From assembly GCA_036490215.1 (NCBI GenBank), contig DASXEH010000077.1:1-64000 (forward strand): a stretch of 64,000 nt of DNA, read 5' to 3'. The stretch is from JASHSH01 sp036490215 (GTDB lineage: Bacteria; Pseudomonadota; Alphaproteobacteria; Rhodospirillales; Magnetospirillaceae). Below are positions 8,648-16,399 of the stretch, in pieces. The position numbers and the translations under genes are program-made. Under the pieces are notes generated by a model. That model was not told where the DNA came from and made no database searches. It saw nothing but the letters and a program-made list of their open reading frames with translations. The number at the start of each line of letters is the position of its first letter. Position 1 is the stretch's first letter.

Positions 8648-9109
8648 TCACGAAGTTTCGTCGGGTTCAGTCTTCGGCGGTGCGTCGCCGCGATTGTTGG
8701 GCGGCACGTCGATCTGCGGTATTTCGCGATCGCCGCCGCTCATCTCCTTCCGCTTCGCGTCTTGGGTCGCGAGCACGCGCCGGACGCGAGCCAAGGCCGC
8801 CGCCGTCCGCGCATTGCGATTGAAGGCCGCGTCCTTGTCGCCATTCTCACCGCCCTCGATCGCATGGTCGGCTTCGAAGGCGTGGCGTTCGGCCGCTTCC
8901 TGCAGGAAACGCAGCGCTTCGAGATCGTCCGACAGATCGACGTGAAGGCGGCAGCGCCCGCCCATCACCGGCGAGTTCTTGCAGGGCGTACCGACAACGG
9001 TCGGGGCACCGCAGCGCGGCTTGACTATTTCAGATGACAGCGGATTTTCGGAATTCTGGGTCGCCGCGCCGTCGGATCGGCGTTGGGCGCTCTTCGGCTT
9101 CGAGGGCAT
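8648..9109 (-). CDS. Phage protein at the small-terminase position
   Basis: About 153 residues, immediately upstream of the terminase fragment. Near residue 30 it carries a Cys/His cluster, CGAPTVVGTPCKN followed by GGRCRLH, a motif seen in small phage proteins encoded next to terL. The C-terminal two thirds are charged and probably helical. ATG at 9109 is preferred because AGGA precedes it; a TTG at 9136 is an in-frame alternative. It may be a terminase small subunit or a DNA-binding accessory. The remnant is no longer packaging-competent. Confidence 0.5.
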   Translation of the reverse strand: MPSKPKSAQRRSDGAATQNSENPLSSEIVKPRCGAPTVVGTPCKNSPVMGGRCRLHVDLSDDLEALRFLQEAAERHAFEADHAIEGGENGDKDAAFNRNARTAAALARVRRVLATQDAKRKEMSGGDREIPQIDVPPNNRGDAPPKTEPDETS

Positions 9110-9213
9110 TGTCAATTTTTCCTGGGGCGAAGTCAATCGGAATTTTGCGGTAAGCGCAAATTTCTATCGGATGAGCATCGTCGAGGCCAAGCGGGGATTG
9201 GCCAGAAAAGCAA

Positions 9214-9243
9214 AACGCCCCAGCGGGTTACCGCGGAGGCGTT
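9214..9243 (-). terminator. Intrinsic terminator of the prophage early operon
   Basis: AACGCC (9214-9219) pairs with GGCGTT (9238-9243), with an inner GCGG-gtta-CCGC stem. On the minus strand it is followed by TTTTGCTTTTC. It lies downstream of the minus-strand early genes that end at 9332. Confidence 0.65.
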
Positions 9244-9297
9244 CGTTTGGCTTGCGAGGAGTGTCAACTTTTTCGAAGGCGGCGTCAAGGAGAAAAT

Positions 9298-9338
9298 TAC
9301 GACTATCGTTATTACTACGAGATCGTAAGTTTTACGAT
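9298..9338. promoter_or_regulatory. Repressor operator-like repeats, distal site
   Basis: The segment holds CGACTATCGTTATTAC and the perfect palindrome ATCGTAA-GTT-TTACGAT (9322-9338). The same CGACTATCGTWA word recurs at 10312-10322 beside the S24 repressor gene, so these are candidate binding sites of that repressor. The palindrome overlaps the stop codon of the early gene. Confidence 0.45.
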
Positions 9339-10006
9339 ATCCACGGCTCGGCCGCCGCACCCAAGCCGGTGAGGGCCCAGCGGATCAGCCGCTTGTCCAG
9401 CGGCGGATTGGCCAGCGAGTCGGCCAGTCGCCGCAACGATCCATGCCACAACCGGTATTCGCCACGCGTCATCTGCACCCAGGCATCGTCCGGGTAGGGA
9501 CGGACCGGGCAATAGAGAACGGGCACGGCCCGCTCACGGCCCCGGCCATCGATCACCAGCGCGACCTCGTCATAGCGATCCTGGATGACGCGATCGCGGT
9601 CGTCATAGACCGGCTCGAACTCCTGCCGTCCGTCGGACCATTCCGGCGTGCCGCCCTGACGTCCATACCGCAGCAAGAGCATCGCGCCGGCCCAATCGGT
9701 CTTGCTCTGCTCGACCAGAAGATCGTGGACCAGCTCAGCATCGGGATGAACGGCGGGGCGTTGCCACCCGCCCTTCTCGATCCGCGCGCCGAGCGCAGCA
9801 ACCTCTGCCAATTGAGCACATCCGCAGCCCGACCATTGCTGGACGGGCTCGGGCTCCGCCTTCGCAATACGCTTGGGCGTCCACAAACCCTTGCCGCTCA
9901 CGATGTCGGCCTTCTGGCGCGCATAGGTCCAGACAAGGAGCGCGGTCAGCGTGGCGGGCTCGCGGATTTTGGTGAGCGGCGGTGCCGCTTTGCGCATGCC
10001 GGTCAT
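9332..10006 (-). CDS. Prophage early-region protein of unknown function
   Basis: About 224 residues, second gene of a two-gene minus-strand operon that faces the S24 repressor. The ATG at 10006 overlaps the stop of the preceding gene by 4 bp (ATGA), which fixes the start; open frame further upstream is antisense noise. It has a CGC motif near residue 60, several acidic patches and Trp-rich segments (WSDGRQEFEPVYDDRDRV, YRLWHGSLRRLADSL), but no nuclease or replication motif I recognise. Position suggests an early regulatory or replication-accessory gene. Confidence 0.55.
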   Translation of the reverse strand: MTGMRKAAPPLTKIREPATLTALLVWTYARQKADIVSGKGLWTPKRIAKAEPEPVQQWSGCGCAQLAEVAALGARIEKGGWQRPAVHPDAELVHDLLVEQSKTDWAGAMLLLRYGRQGGTPEWSDGRQEFEPVYDDRDRVIQDRYDEVALVIDGRGRERAVPVLYCPVRPYPDDAWVQMTRGEYRLWHGSLRRLADSLANPPLDKRLIRWALTGLGAAAEPWIS

Positions 10007-10266
10007 ACCGCGTCTCCCGCGCGAACGGACGTCGCGGGTCGCGCCACACGATAGAGCGGCCGGCCGGGCCAGGCCTCGAGCACCCCCTGCTCCACCAGCC
10101 GTTCGAAGACCGGACGCGGCGCCAGACCGTCGGGCATGACCCAGCCGTCGAAGCCCCGCACGCAACGGACCAGAGCGAGGTCCGACAGGGCTTCCGCCAA
10201 TGGATCGGCCTTGATCGGCGTGGTGAAAACGGGTTCCGAGAGCCCCAGCCGCGTGACCATGGTCAT
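10003..10266 (-). CDS. Small prophage early protein
   Basis: 87 residues, first gene of the leftward early operon, starting 126 bp from the divergent repressor. It contains a segment (MPDGLAPRPVFERLVEQGVLEAWPGRPLYRV) that looks like a winged-helix-type recognition unit, which would suit a Cro-like or accessory regulator, but this is weak. AGAGGA precedes the ATG. Translationally coupled to the next gene. Confidence 0.5.
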   Translation of the reverse strand: MTMVTRLGLSEPVFTTPIKADPLAEALSDLALVRCVRGFDGWVMPDGLAPRPVFERLVEQGVLEAWPGRPLYRVARPATSVRAGDAV

Positions 10267-10307
10267 GACAGCGATCCTCTTCTTGCGATGACAGCGAAGG
10301 GAGGAAA

Positions 10308-10358
10308 ATAGCGACTATCGTAAATTGCGGTCAACGCATAAATTACGATTACGGTAGT
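10308..10358. promoter_or_regulatory. Divergent operator/promoter region of the prophage repressor
   Basis: CGACTATCGTAAATT (10312-10326) and AATTACGATTACGGTAG (10341-10357) form an imperfect inverted repeat in an AT-rich stretch between the divergent repressor and early operon. The half-site word is shared with 9299-9309. Confidence 0.5.
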
Positions 10359-10392
10359 TGATTGACGGCTTTCGGAATGCGATAATCGGAAT

Positions 10393-11112
10393 ATGGACAA
10401 CCGTTGGATCGGTGACAGGCTGAAAAGCTTGCGCAAAACCAAAAGCGGCCTCGCCAAGGCGCTGGGGATCGATCCCGCACGCGTGTCCGAAATTATTGGC
10501 GGCCGGCGCAACGTTCAGGTGACCGAATTGCCGGTCATGGCCGCGATCCTGGAAATGCCCACCGAGGAACTGGTCGGCCGGTTGATCTCGCGCCGCCAGG
10601 CGCGGCATGCCGCCGATGAAGACGATGGCGCAGGCGGCTTCCAGATGGCCGAACCCGCTGGCAATGACGGATTCGTGCCGCAGCCCTTGGAAATGCCCGC
10701 GCGCGGCGCCCTGCTCCGCGATCTGCCGGTGTATGGCTCGGCAGTCGGCGGCGTCGATGGGTCCTTCGAGATGAACGGCCAGGTGGTCGAATATGTCGAG
10801 CGGTCACCCTCGCTCGGCGGCGCGCGCAATGCCTATGGCATCTATGTGCAAGGCGAATCGATGTCGCCGCGCTTCGAAGCGGGATGGCTGGTGCTGGTCA
10901 ATCCCAGCCGGCCGGTGCGCCGCGGCGATAACGTGGTGGTGCAGTTGAAAGGCATCGACGAACACGCGCCGCCGCTGGCCTATCTCAAAGTGTTCGAGAG
11001 CCGCACGCCGAACAATCTGATCGTGCGGCAGTTCAATCCGGCGCGCATGCTGGAATGGCCGCTCTCGGATGTAATCTCCGTTCACCGCGTGGTCGGCGTC
11101 GGCGAGTTGTGA
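10393..11112 (+). CDS. S24-family phage repressor (HTH plus LexA-like peptidase)
   Basis: 239 residues. The first 60 form an XRE-type helix-turn-helix (GLAKALGIDPARVSEIIGGRRN). Residues about 110-235 form a LexA/C1-type S24 peptidase with the nucleophile Ser in VQGESMSPRF and the general-base Lys in LAYLKVFESR. An Ala-Gly pair (RGALL) lies in the hinge and is a possible self-cleavage site. Such repressors hold prophages silent and self-cleave when RecA is activated. It is divergent from the early genes across a short operator region. Catalytic residues appear intact although the prophage around it is deleted, so it may still repress in trans. Confidence 0.85.
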   Translation: MDNRWIGDRLKSLRKTKSGLAKALGIDPARVSEIIGGRRNVQVTELPVMAAILEMPTEELVGRLISRRQARHAADEDDGAGGFQMAEPAGNDGFVPQPLEMPARGALLRDLPVYGSAVGGVDGSFEMNGQVVEYVERSPSLGGARNAYGIYVQGESMSPRFEAGWLVLVNPSRPVRRGDNVVVQLKGIDEHAPPLAYLKVFESRTPNNLIVRQFNPARMLEWPLSDVISVHRVVGVGEL

Positions 11113-11161
11113 GACTGCGTGCTCTCGAAAGCGGAAGCTAGTCCGCATCTTCAAAAATGGA

Positions 11162-11237
11162 ACGTCATGCCCGGCCCGCCGGCTCTGTTGGCTTCCTAGA
11201 CTTTCGCGCGCGAAGCGCGACTGCCGGGCATCCACGT
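11162..11237. repeat. REP-like inverted repeat
   Basis: ACGTCATGCCCGGC (11162-11175) is mirrored by GCCGGGCATCCACGT (11223-11237). The ATGCCCGGC core recurs in the hairpin at 27503-27528. This is the style of dispersed repeat common between alphaproteobacterial genes. Confidence 0.55.
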
Positions 11238-11247
11238 CTTTGGAAGA

Positions 11248-11325
11248 TTCACCACGAAGGTGATGAAGGTCACCGAGGAAAGTCCTCTTCGTGTTCTTCG
11301 TCTTTCTTCGTGCCTTCGTGGTGAA
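11248..11325. repeat. Inverted repeat of the CACGAAG type
   Basis: A 13-bp perfect inverted repeat, TTCACCACGAAGG at 11248-11260 and its complement at 11313-11325, encloses iterations of TTCGTG/TTCTTCG. Repeats of this family are scattered between genes in many proteobacteria. No gene is visible in the 11113-11361 gap. Confidence 0.6.
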
Positions 11326-11361
11326 CTTTTATCTTGGGGAAAGACCGCGTGGATGGCTTCT

Positions 11362-12564
11362 CTAAGGCGCCGGCACGCGATCCAGCACCAGCCCCACCAC
11401 GCCGCGCAGCGCCAGATCTTCCTGCCAGGGCAGCGGCTCGATCCGCGTGTGGGTGAGCAGCGTCTCGACCATCGCCTCGCTCAGCCCATGGCGCAGGCCC
11501 GCTTCGAGATGGCGATAAGCGCGCACGCCAGGCCCGGTCACCAGAACCAGATCGGGACTGACCAGCGCGATCAGATTGCCGATGCCGCAACCCAGCACGC
11601 GGCCGGCCTGTTCGAACAGTTTCTGCGCGCGCTCGTCGCCGCCATCGGCCAAGTCGCTGATCGCACGCATCTCGCTTTCCGAGGGATGCTGCACATTCAC
11701 CGCCGGCAAACCGAACATGATGCGCGCGTCGCGATGGAGCGCATAATCGGCGACGTAGCTCTCGATACAGCCGCGCTTGCCGCACATGCAGAGCGGCCCA
11801 TCGATCTGGAATTTGGAGTGGCCGAATTCGGCGGCGGCGCCGGTGCTGCCGTCATAGAGATGGCCACCGAGTATCAGGCCCATGCCGACGCCCGTACCCA
11901 ACATCACCACCGCAAGATTTTCGACATCGTGAAAGCGCGCGCGGTTGCGCACGGCGCTGGCGATGCTGTTGGCGTCGTTCATCATCACAACGGGCAAGCC
12001 GAAGCGCCCCGCCAGCGGCCGCACGATGTTGACGTCGCGCGCGGCCAGCGCCGGACTCCACACCAAAGTTTCGACGCTGCGCACCAGCCCCTGCACGGCA
12101 ATGCCGATGCCGAGGCACGGCCCGTAGCCGGTGGTGTGGCGCGCGTGAAAATCGGCGATCGCATCGCCCATCGCGCGCACCAGCTCGGCGGCGGACAAGG
12201 TGCGGGTCTCGATCGCGGTGCTCTCCGTCTCACTGACGCCGCCGGAGAAATCGCCGAGCGCCACCTGGATTTCGTTGATCGACAATTTGACGGCGATGAT
12301 GCAGGCGGTGCGCGCCACCAGATCGATCATCACCTTGGGACGGCCGCGACCACGACTGCCATTCGCGTCGCTGTCGTCGTCGGCTTCGACTTCGCGCACC
12401 AGCCCGTTCTGCAAGAGCTCGCTTGAGATCGCCGACACCGTCGCCGGCGACAATCCGACCAGGCGCGCGAGATCGATGCGCGCCATCTGCCCGTGGACGC
12501 GCAGCAGCCGCAACAGCCGGTCGCGATTGACCGAACGCGTAGAATCGATCTCGATCCTGGCCAT
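11362..12564 (-). CDS. ROK-family transcriptional repressor (XylR/NagC type)
   Basis: 400 residues. Residues about 12-60 form a winged helix (MARIDLARLVGLSPATVSAISSELLQNGLV). The rest is a ROK domain with GIGIAVQG, the sugar-phosphate loop VVMMNDANSIASA, the phosphate motif LGTGVGMGLILGG and the zinc cluster CMCGKRGCIESY. It is divergent from a xylose-type ABC transporter and is most likely its local repressor, released by sugar binding. An operator-like palindrome lies 50 bp upstream of its start (12614-12634) and another lies before the transporter (12835-12855), implying autoregulation. Ligand identity is inferred from the neighbouring genes. Confidence 0.85.
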   Translation of the reverse strand: MARIEIDSTRSVNRDRLLRLLRVHGQMARIDLARLVGLSPATVSAISSELLQNGLVREVEADDDSDANGSRGRGRPKVMIDLVARTACIIAVKLSINEIQVALGDFSGGVSETESTAIETRTLSAAELVRAMGDAIADFHARHTTGYGPCLGIGIAVQGLVRSVETLVWSPALAARDVNIVRPLAGRFGLPVVMMNDANSIASAVRNRARFHDVENLAVVMLGTGVGMGLILGGHLYDGSTGAAAEFGHSKFQIDGPLCMCGKRGCIESYVADYALHRDARIMFGLPAVNVQHPSESEMRAISDLADGGDERAQKLFEQAGRVLGCGIGNLIALVSPDLVLVTGPGVRAYRHLEAGLRHGLSEAMVETLLTHTRIEPLPWQEDLALRGVVGLVLDRVPAP

Positions 12565-12613
12565 TCATCCCCTGCCCGGCTTCGGCCCTAATGGACGCGC
12601 CGTGGCCCCTTAT

Positions 12614-12634
12614 TTATTTCATTGGCGGAAAGAA
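12614..12634. promoter_or_regulatory. ROK repressor operator candidate, autoregulatory site
   Basis: TTATTTC, 7 nt, then GAAAGAA. It has the same half-sites and the same spacer length as the site at 12835-12855, with one mismatch, and lies directly upstream of the ROK gene. Confidence 0.6.
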
Positions 12635-12834
12635 TTGCGGGACGATTAGACGAAGTCAACCCGGAATCATGCGGCAGATGATGGATATCGCGCAGGTGGC
12701 GGACATCCGTATTTGCTTTGCGCTCATTTGCGTTCGGCACTGCAACATGGTGCCTGGCGCTGATTTGTATGACGTTTTGCATCAACAAGAGGCCGCGATT
12801 TCCGCTTGACGCTTGGCCGGCAACCGCGCCATTT
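12635..12834. other. Intergenic stretch between ROK gene and sugar transporter
   Basis: The full gap from 12565 to 13062 holds two operator palindromes and a TTGACG -35-like element at 12807-12812 reading toward xylF. The transcript would then carry about 200 nt of leader. I see no convincing gene: the one short open frame here has no ribosome-binding site and no recognisable features. Confidence 0.4.
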
Positions 12835-12855
12835 TATTTTCGCGAATTGAAATAA
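12835..12855. promoter_or_regulatory. ROK repressor operator candidate at the transporter promoter
   Basis: A perfect palindrome TTATTTC-N7-GAAATAA sits in an AT-rich block 23 bp past the TTGACG element, where it would overlap the -10 region. The sequence resembles NagC/Mlc-type operators recognised by ROK proteins. Confidence 0.65.
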
Positions 12856-13062
12856 TAAAAAAACCCGCAAGGGCGATCGCATGACGTGGTCGTCAACGGG
12901 ATCAGTGGGGAGGGGTCATCTTCTAACGAGCGATGACGCGCGCGGTGCACACGCACACGCGTGTCGAGCGATGCGAAGCGCACCGGTCCGCAACAGGAGC
13001 GGTGTGGCTCTTTCTTTTAAGTCCTGACCTATACAACAACGATGAGACGGAGGAGAGCACAT

Positions 13063-14124
13063 ATGAAGTCGAAGTGGCATCTCAGCGGCGCACGCGCCGC
13101 GATGGCGATCGCGTTCGGCGTGACCGCTTTGGGCCTGATGGCAAACGCCGCCCAAGCTAAGGACAAGATCGCGGTGAGCTGGAACAACTTCCAGGAAGAG
13201 CGTTGGAAGACCGACGAAGCGGCGATCAAGGGCGCGCTGGCCAAGGCCGGTTTTGACTACATCAGCGCCGACGCAGGCAGCAGCGCCACCAAGCAGCTCG
13301 CCGACGTCGAAAACCTGATCGCGCAGAAGCCGAAGGCGATCATCATCCTGGCCCAGGACTCGGGCGCGATCGAGCCGGCCGTGCAGAAGGCCCTCGACGA
13401 AAAGATCCCGGTCGTCGGCTATGACCGTCTGATCGAAAATCCCGGCGCCTACTATCTGACCTTCGACAACGCCCTGGTCGGCGAAATGCAGGCCCAGGCC
13501 GTGATGAAGGCGCAGCCCAAGGGCAACTACGCGATCATCAAAGGCAACTCGGCTGACCCGAATGCCGACTTCCTGCGCGGCGGTATCGAGAAGGTGATCG
13601 GCGGGGCTGTGAAGTCCGGCGCGATCAAGATCGTCTGCGAGACCTACACCGACGACTGGAAGCCGGACAATGCGCAGAAGGAAATGGAACAGTGCCTGAC
13701 CAAGACCAACAATAAGGTCGACGCTGTCATTTCTGAAAACGACGGTATGGCGGGCGGCGTCGTTGCCGCTCTGACCGCCCAGGGCCTGGCCGGTATCCCG
13801 GTCTCGGGCCAGGACGGCGATCATGCCGCTCTGAACCGCGTCGCGCTCGGCACGCAGACCGTGTCGGTGTGGAAGGATGCGCGCGCTCTCGGCAAGGCCG
13901 CCGGCGAAATCGCCGCCGAACTGGCCAAGGGTACTGCGCTCGACAAGGTGAAGGGCACCGTGAAGTTCGGCAACGGTCCGAAGAAGGTCCAGATGAACGC
14001 GACCCTTCTGAAGCCCGAAGCCATCACCAAGGCGAACCTCAATGTCGTGATCGACGCCAAGTGGATCACGAAGGACGAGGTCTGCAAGGGCGTGAAGGCT
14101 GGCTCCGTGAAGGCGTGCGGCTAA
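13063..14124 (+). CDS. xylF: Xylose-type ABC transporter substrate-binding protein
   Basis: 353 residues. A signal peptide covers about residues 1-27 (MAIAFGVTALGLMANAAQA). The mature part is a type I periplasmic sugar-binding protein with two Rossmann-like lobes: WNNFQEERWKTDEAAIKGAL, AIIILAQDSGAI, IPVVGYDRLI, NPNADFLRGG-like NADPNADFLRG, VISENDGMAGG and VSGQDGDHAALNR. These match the D-xylose-binding XylF family. The ATG at 13063 follows GGAGGAG at good spacing. Codon use looks biased toward preferred codons, as expected for an abundant binding protein. It captures sugar in the periplasm and delivers it to the permease encoded downstream. Two stem-loops separate it from that gene. Xylose is the likely but unproven ligand. 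Confidence 0.88.
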   Translation: MKSKWHLSGARAAMAIAFGVTALGLMANAAQAKDKIAVSWNNFQEERWKTDEAAIKGALAKAGFDYISADAGSSATKQLADVENLIAQKPKAIIILAQDSGAIEPAVQKALDEKIPVVGYDRLIENPGAYYLTFDNALVGEMQAQAVMKAQPKGNYAIIKGNSADPNADFLRGGIEKVIGGAVKSGAIKIVCETYTDDWKPDNAQKEMEQCLTKTNNKVDAVISENDGMAGGVVAALTAQGLAGIPVSGQDGDHAALNRVALGTQTVSVWKDARALGKAAGEIAAELAKGTALDKVKGTVKFGNGPKKVQMNATLLKPEAITKANLNVVIDAKWITKDEVCKGVKAGSVKACG

Positions 14125-14137
14125 TCTAACGGTCAAT

Positions 14138-14166
14138 GCCGCGCGTTTCCTCAGGAAGCGCGCGGC
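14138..14166 (+). terminator. Stem-loop after xylF
   Basis: GCCGCGCGTTTCCT pairs with GGAAGCGCGCGGC around a 2-nt loop and is followed by a weak T-run (ACTTTATTCT). It may protect the xylF message or terminate part of transcription. Confidence 0.55.
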
Positions 14167-14178
14167 ACTTTATTCTAC

Positions 14179-14220
14179 GACCCCGCCTTTCACTTGACGC
14201 GAATGGCGGGGTCATTTTTT
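14179..14220 (+). terminator. Intrinsic terminator between xylF and xylH
   Basis: A perfect 9-bp stem GACCCCGCC / GGCGGGGTC is followed by ATTTTTT. With the hairpin just before it, it likely makes the binding protein more abundant than the permease and ATPase. Confidence 0.7.
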
Positions 14221-14278
14221 CTACTGCACCGCGGGCCTCGGCCCGCCTCTGATAGAACCTCCTAGGGGTCCCGCGATC

Positions 14279-15547
14279 ATGGGCGCTATCAAACGATTCA
14301 TTTCCCGGCTCGAGCTCGATCCGCGCCTGTTCGGCATGATCGGCGCTTTGGTCTTGATCTGGGTCGCGTTCGACATCGCGTCCGACGGCCTCTTCCTGAC
14401 GCCGCGCAACCTCTACAATCTCTCACTGCAAACCGCCTCGGTCGCAATCATGGCGATTGGCATGGTGATGATCATCGTGACGCGACAAATCGATCTGTCC
14501 GCGGGTTCGGTGCTGGGCGTGCTCGGCATGCTGATGGCGGTGATGCAGTCGCGCATTCTCCCCGACAGTCTGGGCGGCTGGATCTGGCCGGTCACGGTTG
14601 TGTTCGGCATCGCCTGCGGCCTGATCATCGGCGGCTTCCACGGCTGGCTGATCGGCTATCTCGGCATTCCCGCTTTCGTCGTGACCCTCGGCGGCCTGCT
14701 GGTCTGGCGTGGCGCGGCCTGGTGGGTGACCACCGGTCAGACGGTGTCGCCGCTCGATCAGAACTTCGAATTGCTGGGTGGCGGCGTCTACGGCACCTTA
14801 GGTGCGCAAGTCGGATCGTGGTCGAGTTGGTTGGTCGGCCTGATTGCAGTCGCCGCCCTGGTGATGGGCGCGCTGCGCAGCCGACGCAAACGCATCGCCT
14901 ATGGCTTCCCGGTCCGCCCGATCTGGGCCGAGTCGGTCGTCACGGTCATTCAATGCGTCGTCGTGCTGGCTTTCGTGGCCGTGATGCAGGCCTATGAGAT
15001 GCCGGGCATCGCCGCCAAGCGCTTGTACGAAGCGCGCGGCCTGACGGTGCCCGATGGCGGCATCGTCATTCCCGAAGGCATTCCGATTCCGATCCTGATC
15101 GTGCTGGGTCTGGTGATCATCTTCACCGTGCTGCTGACCCGCTCGCGCTTCGGCCGCTATGTCTACGCGATCGGCGGCAATCCCGAAGCCGCCAATCTGG
15201 CCGGCATCAACAACAAGCGGATGATCTTCTGGGTGTTCGTCGTCATGGGCCTGCTGACCGCGATCTCGGCGGTGGTGGCCTCGGCGCGTTTGCAATCCGC
15301 CGATAACGGCCTGGGCACCGGCGACGAGCTGCGCGTGATCGCCTCGACTGTGATCGGCGGCACCTCGCTGATGGGCGGCATCGGCACCATACCGGGCGCA
15401 ATCCTGGGCGCGGTGGTGATCCAGAGCCTGCAGAGCGGCATGACCTTGCTGGGCGCCGACAGTTCGCTGCAGAACATCGCCACCGGCGCGGTTCTCGTGA
15501 TCGCCGTCTTCCTCGACATGCAGTATCAGCGCCGCCGGCGTAAGTAA
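14279..15547 (+). CDS. xylH: Xylose-type ABC transporter permease
   Basis: 422 residues with about 10 hydrophobic segments. It belongs to the BPD_transp_2 family of sugar permeases: ASVAIMAIGMVMIIVTRQIDLSAGSVLG near residues 55-85 and VVASARLQSADNGLGTGDELRVIASTVIGGTSLMGG near 335-370 are the hallmark regions, the latter contacting the ATPase. A large loop in the middle (about 195-265) distinguishes XylH from shorter ribose permeases. It forms the inner-membrane channel for the sugar carried by XylF. It follows xylF after two hairpins and precedes the ATPase by 23 bp. Confidence 0.88.
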   Translation: MGAIKRFISRLELDPRLFGMIGALVLIWVAFDIASDGLFLTPRNLYNLSLQTASVAIMAIGMVMIIVTRQIDLSAGSVLGVLGMLMAVMQSRILPDSLGGWIWPVTVVFGIACGLIIGGFHGWLIGYLGIPAFVVTLGGLLVWRGAAWWVTTGQTVSPLDQNFELLGGGVYGTLGAQVGSWSSWLVGLIAVAALVMGALRSRRKRIAYGFPVRPIWAESVVTVIQCVVVLAFVAVMQAYEMPGIAAKRLYEARGLTVPDGGIVIPEGIPIPILIVLGLVIIFTVLLTRSRFGRYVYAIGGNPEAANLAGINNKRMIFWVFVVMGLLTAISAVVASARLQSADNGLGTGDELRVIASTVIGGTSLMGGIGTIPGAILGAVVIQSLQSGMTLLGADSSLQNIATGAVLVIAVFLDMQYQRRRRK

Positions 15548-15570
15548 GGAACAGGGTTAAGGATCGGGCC

Positions 15571-16377
15571 ATGAGCGAAGCCGCAACCACCACCGCGATC
15601 AACTACTCCAGCGCGCCGCTGATCGAGATGCGCAACATCTCGGTGAGCTTTGGTGGCGTGCGCGCCGTCGATGACGTGAGCGTCAATCTCTATCCCGGCG
15701 AAGTGGTCGGACTGCTCGGCCATAACGGCGCGGGCAAATCGACGCTGATCAAGGTACTCTCGGGCGCCTATCACAGCGACTCGGGCGAGATTTGGATCAA
15801 CGGCAAGAAGGTCACGATCAACTCGGCGCGCGACGCGCTCGATAACCGCATCGAGACGATCTATCAGAACCTGGCGTTGGCCGATAACCTCGACGCCTGC
15901 GCCAATCTGTTCCTCGGCCGCGAAGAAGTTCTGGCCTCGGGCCTGCTCGACGAAGGCAGGATGGAAGACGCGACCCGCAAGGTGATGGGCCGCCTCAATC
16001 CCAACTTCCAGAAATTCCACGCGCCGGTCTCGGCATTGTCGGGTGGTCAGCGTCAATCGGTGGCCATCGCGCGCACCGTGCATTTCAACGCGCGCATTCT
16101 GATCATGGACGAACCGACCGCCGCGCTCGGCGTGGCCGAAACCAAGGTCATCCACGATCTGATCCGCCAGCTCAAGAAGGAAGGCATCGGCATCTTCCTG
16201 ATCAGCCACGACATCCATGACGTGTTCGATCTGGCCGATCGCTGCACCGTGATGAAGAACGGCAAACTGGTCGGCAGCGTCTACACCAAGGATGTCACCC
16301 AGGACGAAGTGCTTGGCATGATCATCCTGGGCAAGATGCCCAACGTGCAGAGCGCGGCGAACACGACAGCGAACTGA
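15571..16377 (+). CDS. xylG: Sugar ABC transporter ATP-binding protein, single-domain
   Basis: 268 residues with one ABC domain: Walker A GHNGAGKST near 50-58, Q-loop YQNLAL, signature LSGGQRQSVAIAR, Walker B ILIMDEPTAALG and H-loop ISHDIHD. Enteric XylG has two fused ABC domains (about 510 residues); alphaproteobacterial fructose/xylose systems often use the half-length form, as here, which would work as a homodimer. Downstream of xylH in the same operon. It powers uptake. The gene name follows operon position. Confidence 0.85.
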   Translation: MSEAATTTAINYSSAPLIEMRNISVSFGGVRAVDDVSVNLYPGEVVGLLGHNGAGKSTLIKVLSGAYHSDSGEIWINGKKVTINSARDALDNRIETIYQNLALADNLDACANLFLGREEVLASGLLDEGRMEDATRKVMGRLNPNFQKFHAPVSALSGGQRQSVAIARTVHFNARILIMDEPTAALGVAETKVIHDLIRQLKKEGIGIFLISHDIHDVFDLADRCTVMKNGKLVGSVYTKDVTQDEVLGMIILGKMPNVQSAANTTAN

Positions 16378-16399
16378 TCATCGTATCGGGCTGTGCCGC

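Noticed and set aside
11260..12426. Long plus-strand open frame antisense to the ROK gene
   Set aside because: No motifs, Arg/His/Gln-rich, no ribosome site; the ROK protein on the other strand is clear.
12591..12809. Short open frame in the ROK-xylF gap
   Set aside because: No ribosome site, no similarity pattern, and it overlaps the operator at 12614-12634.
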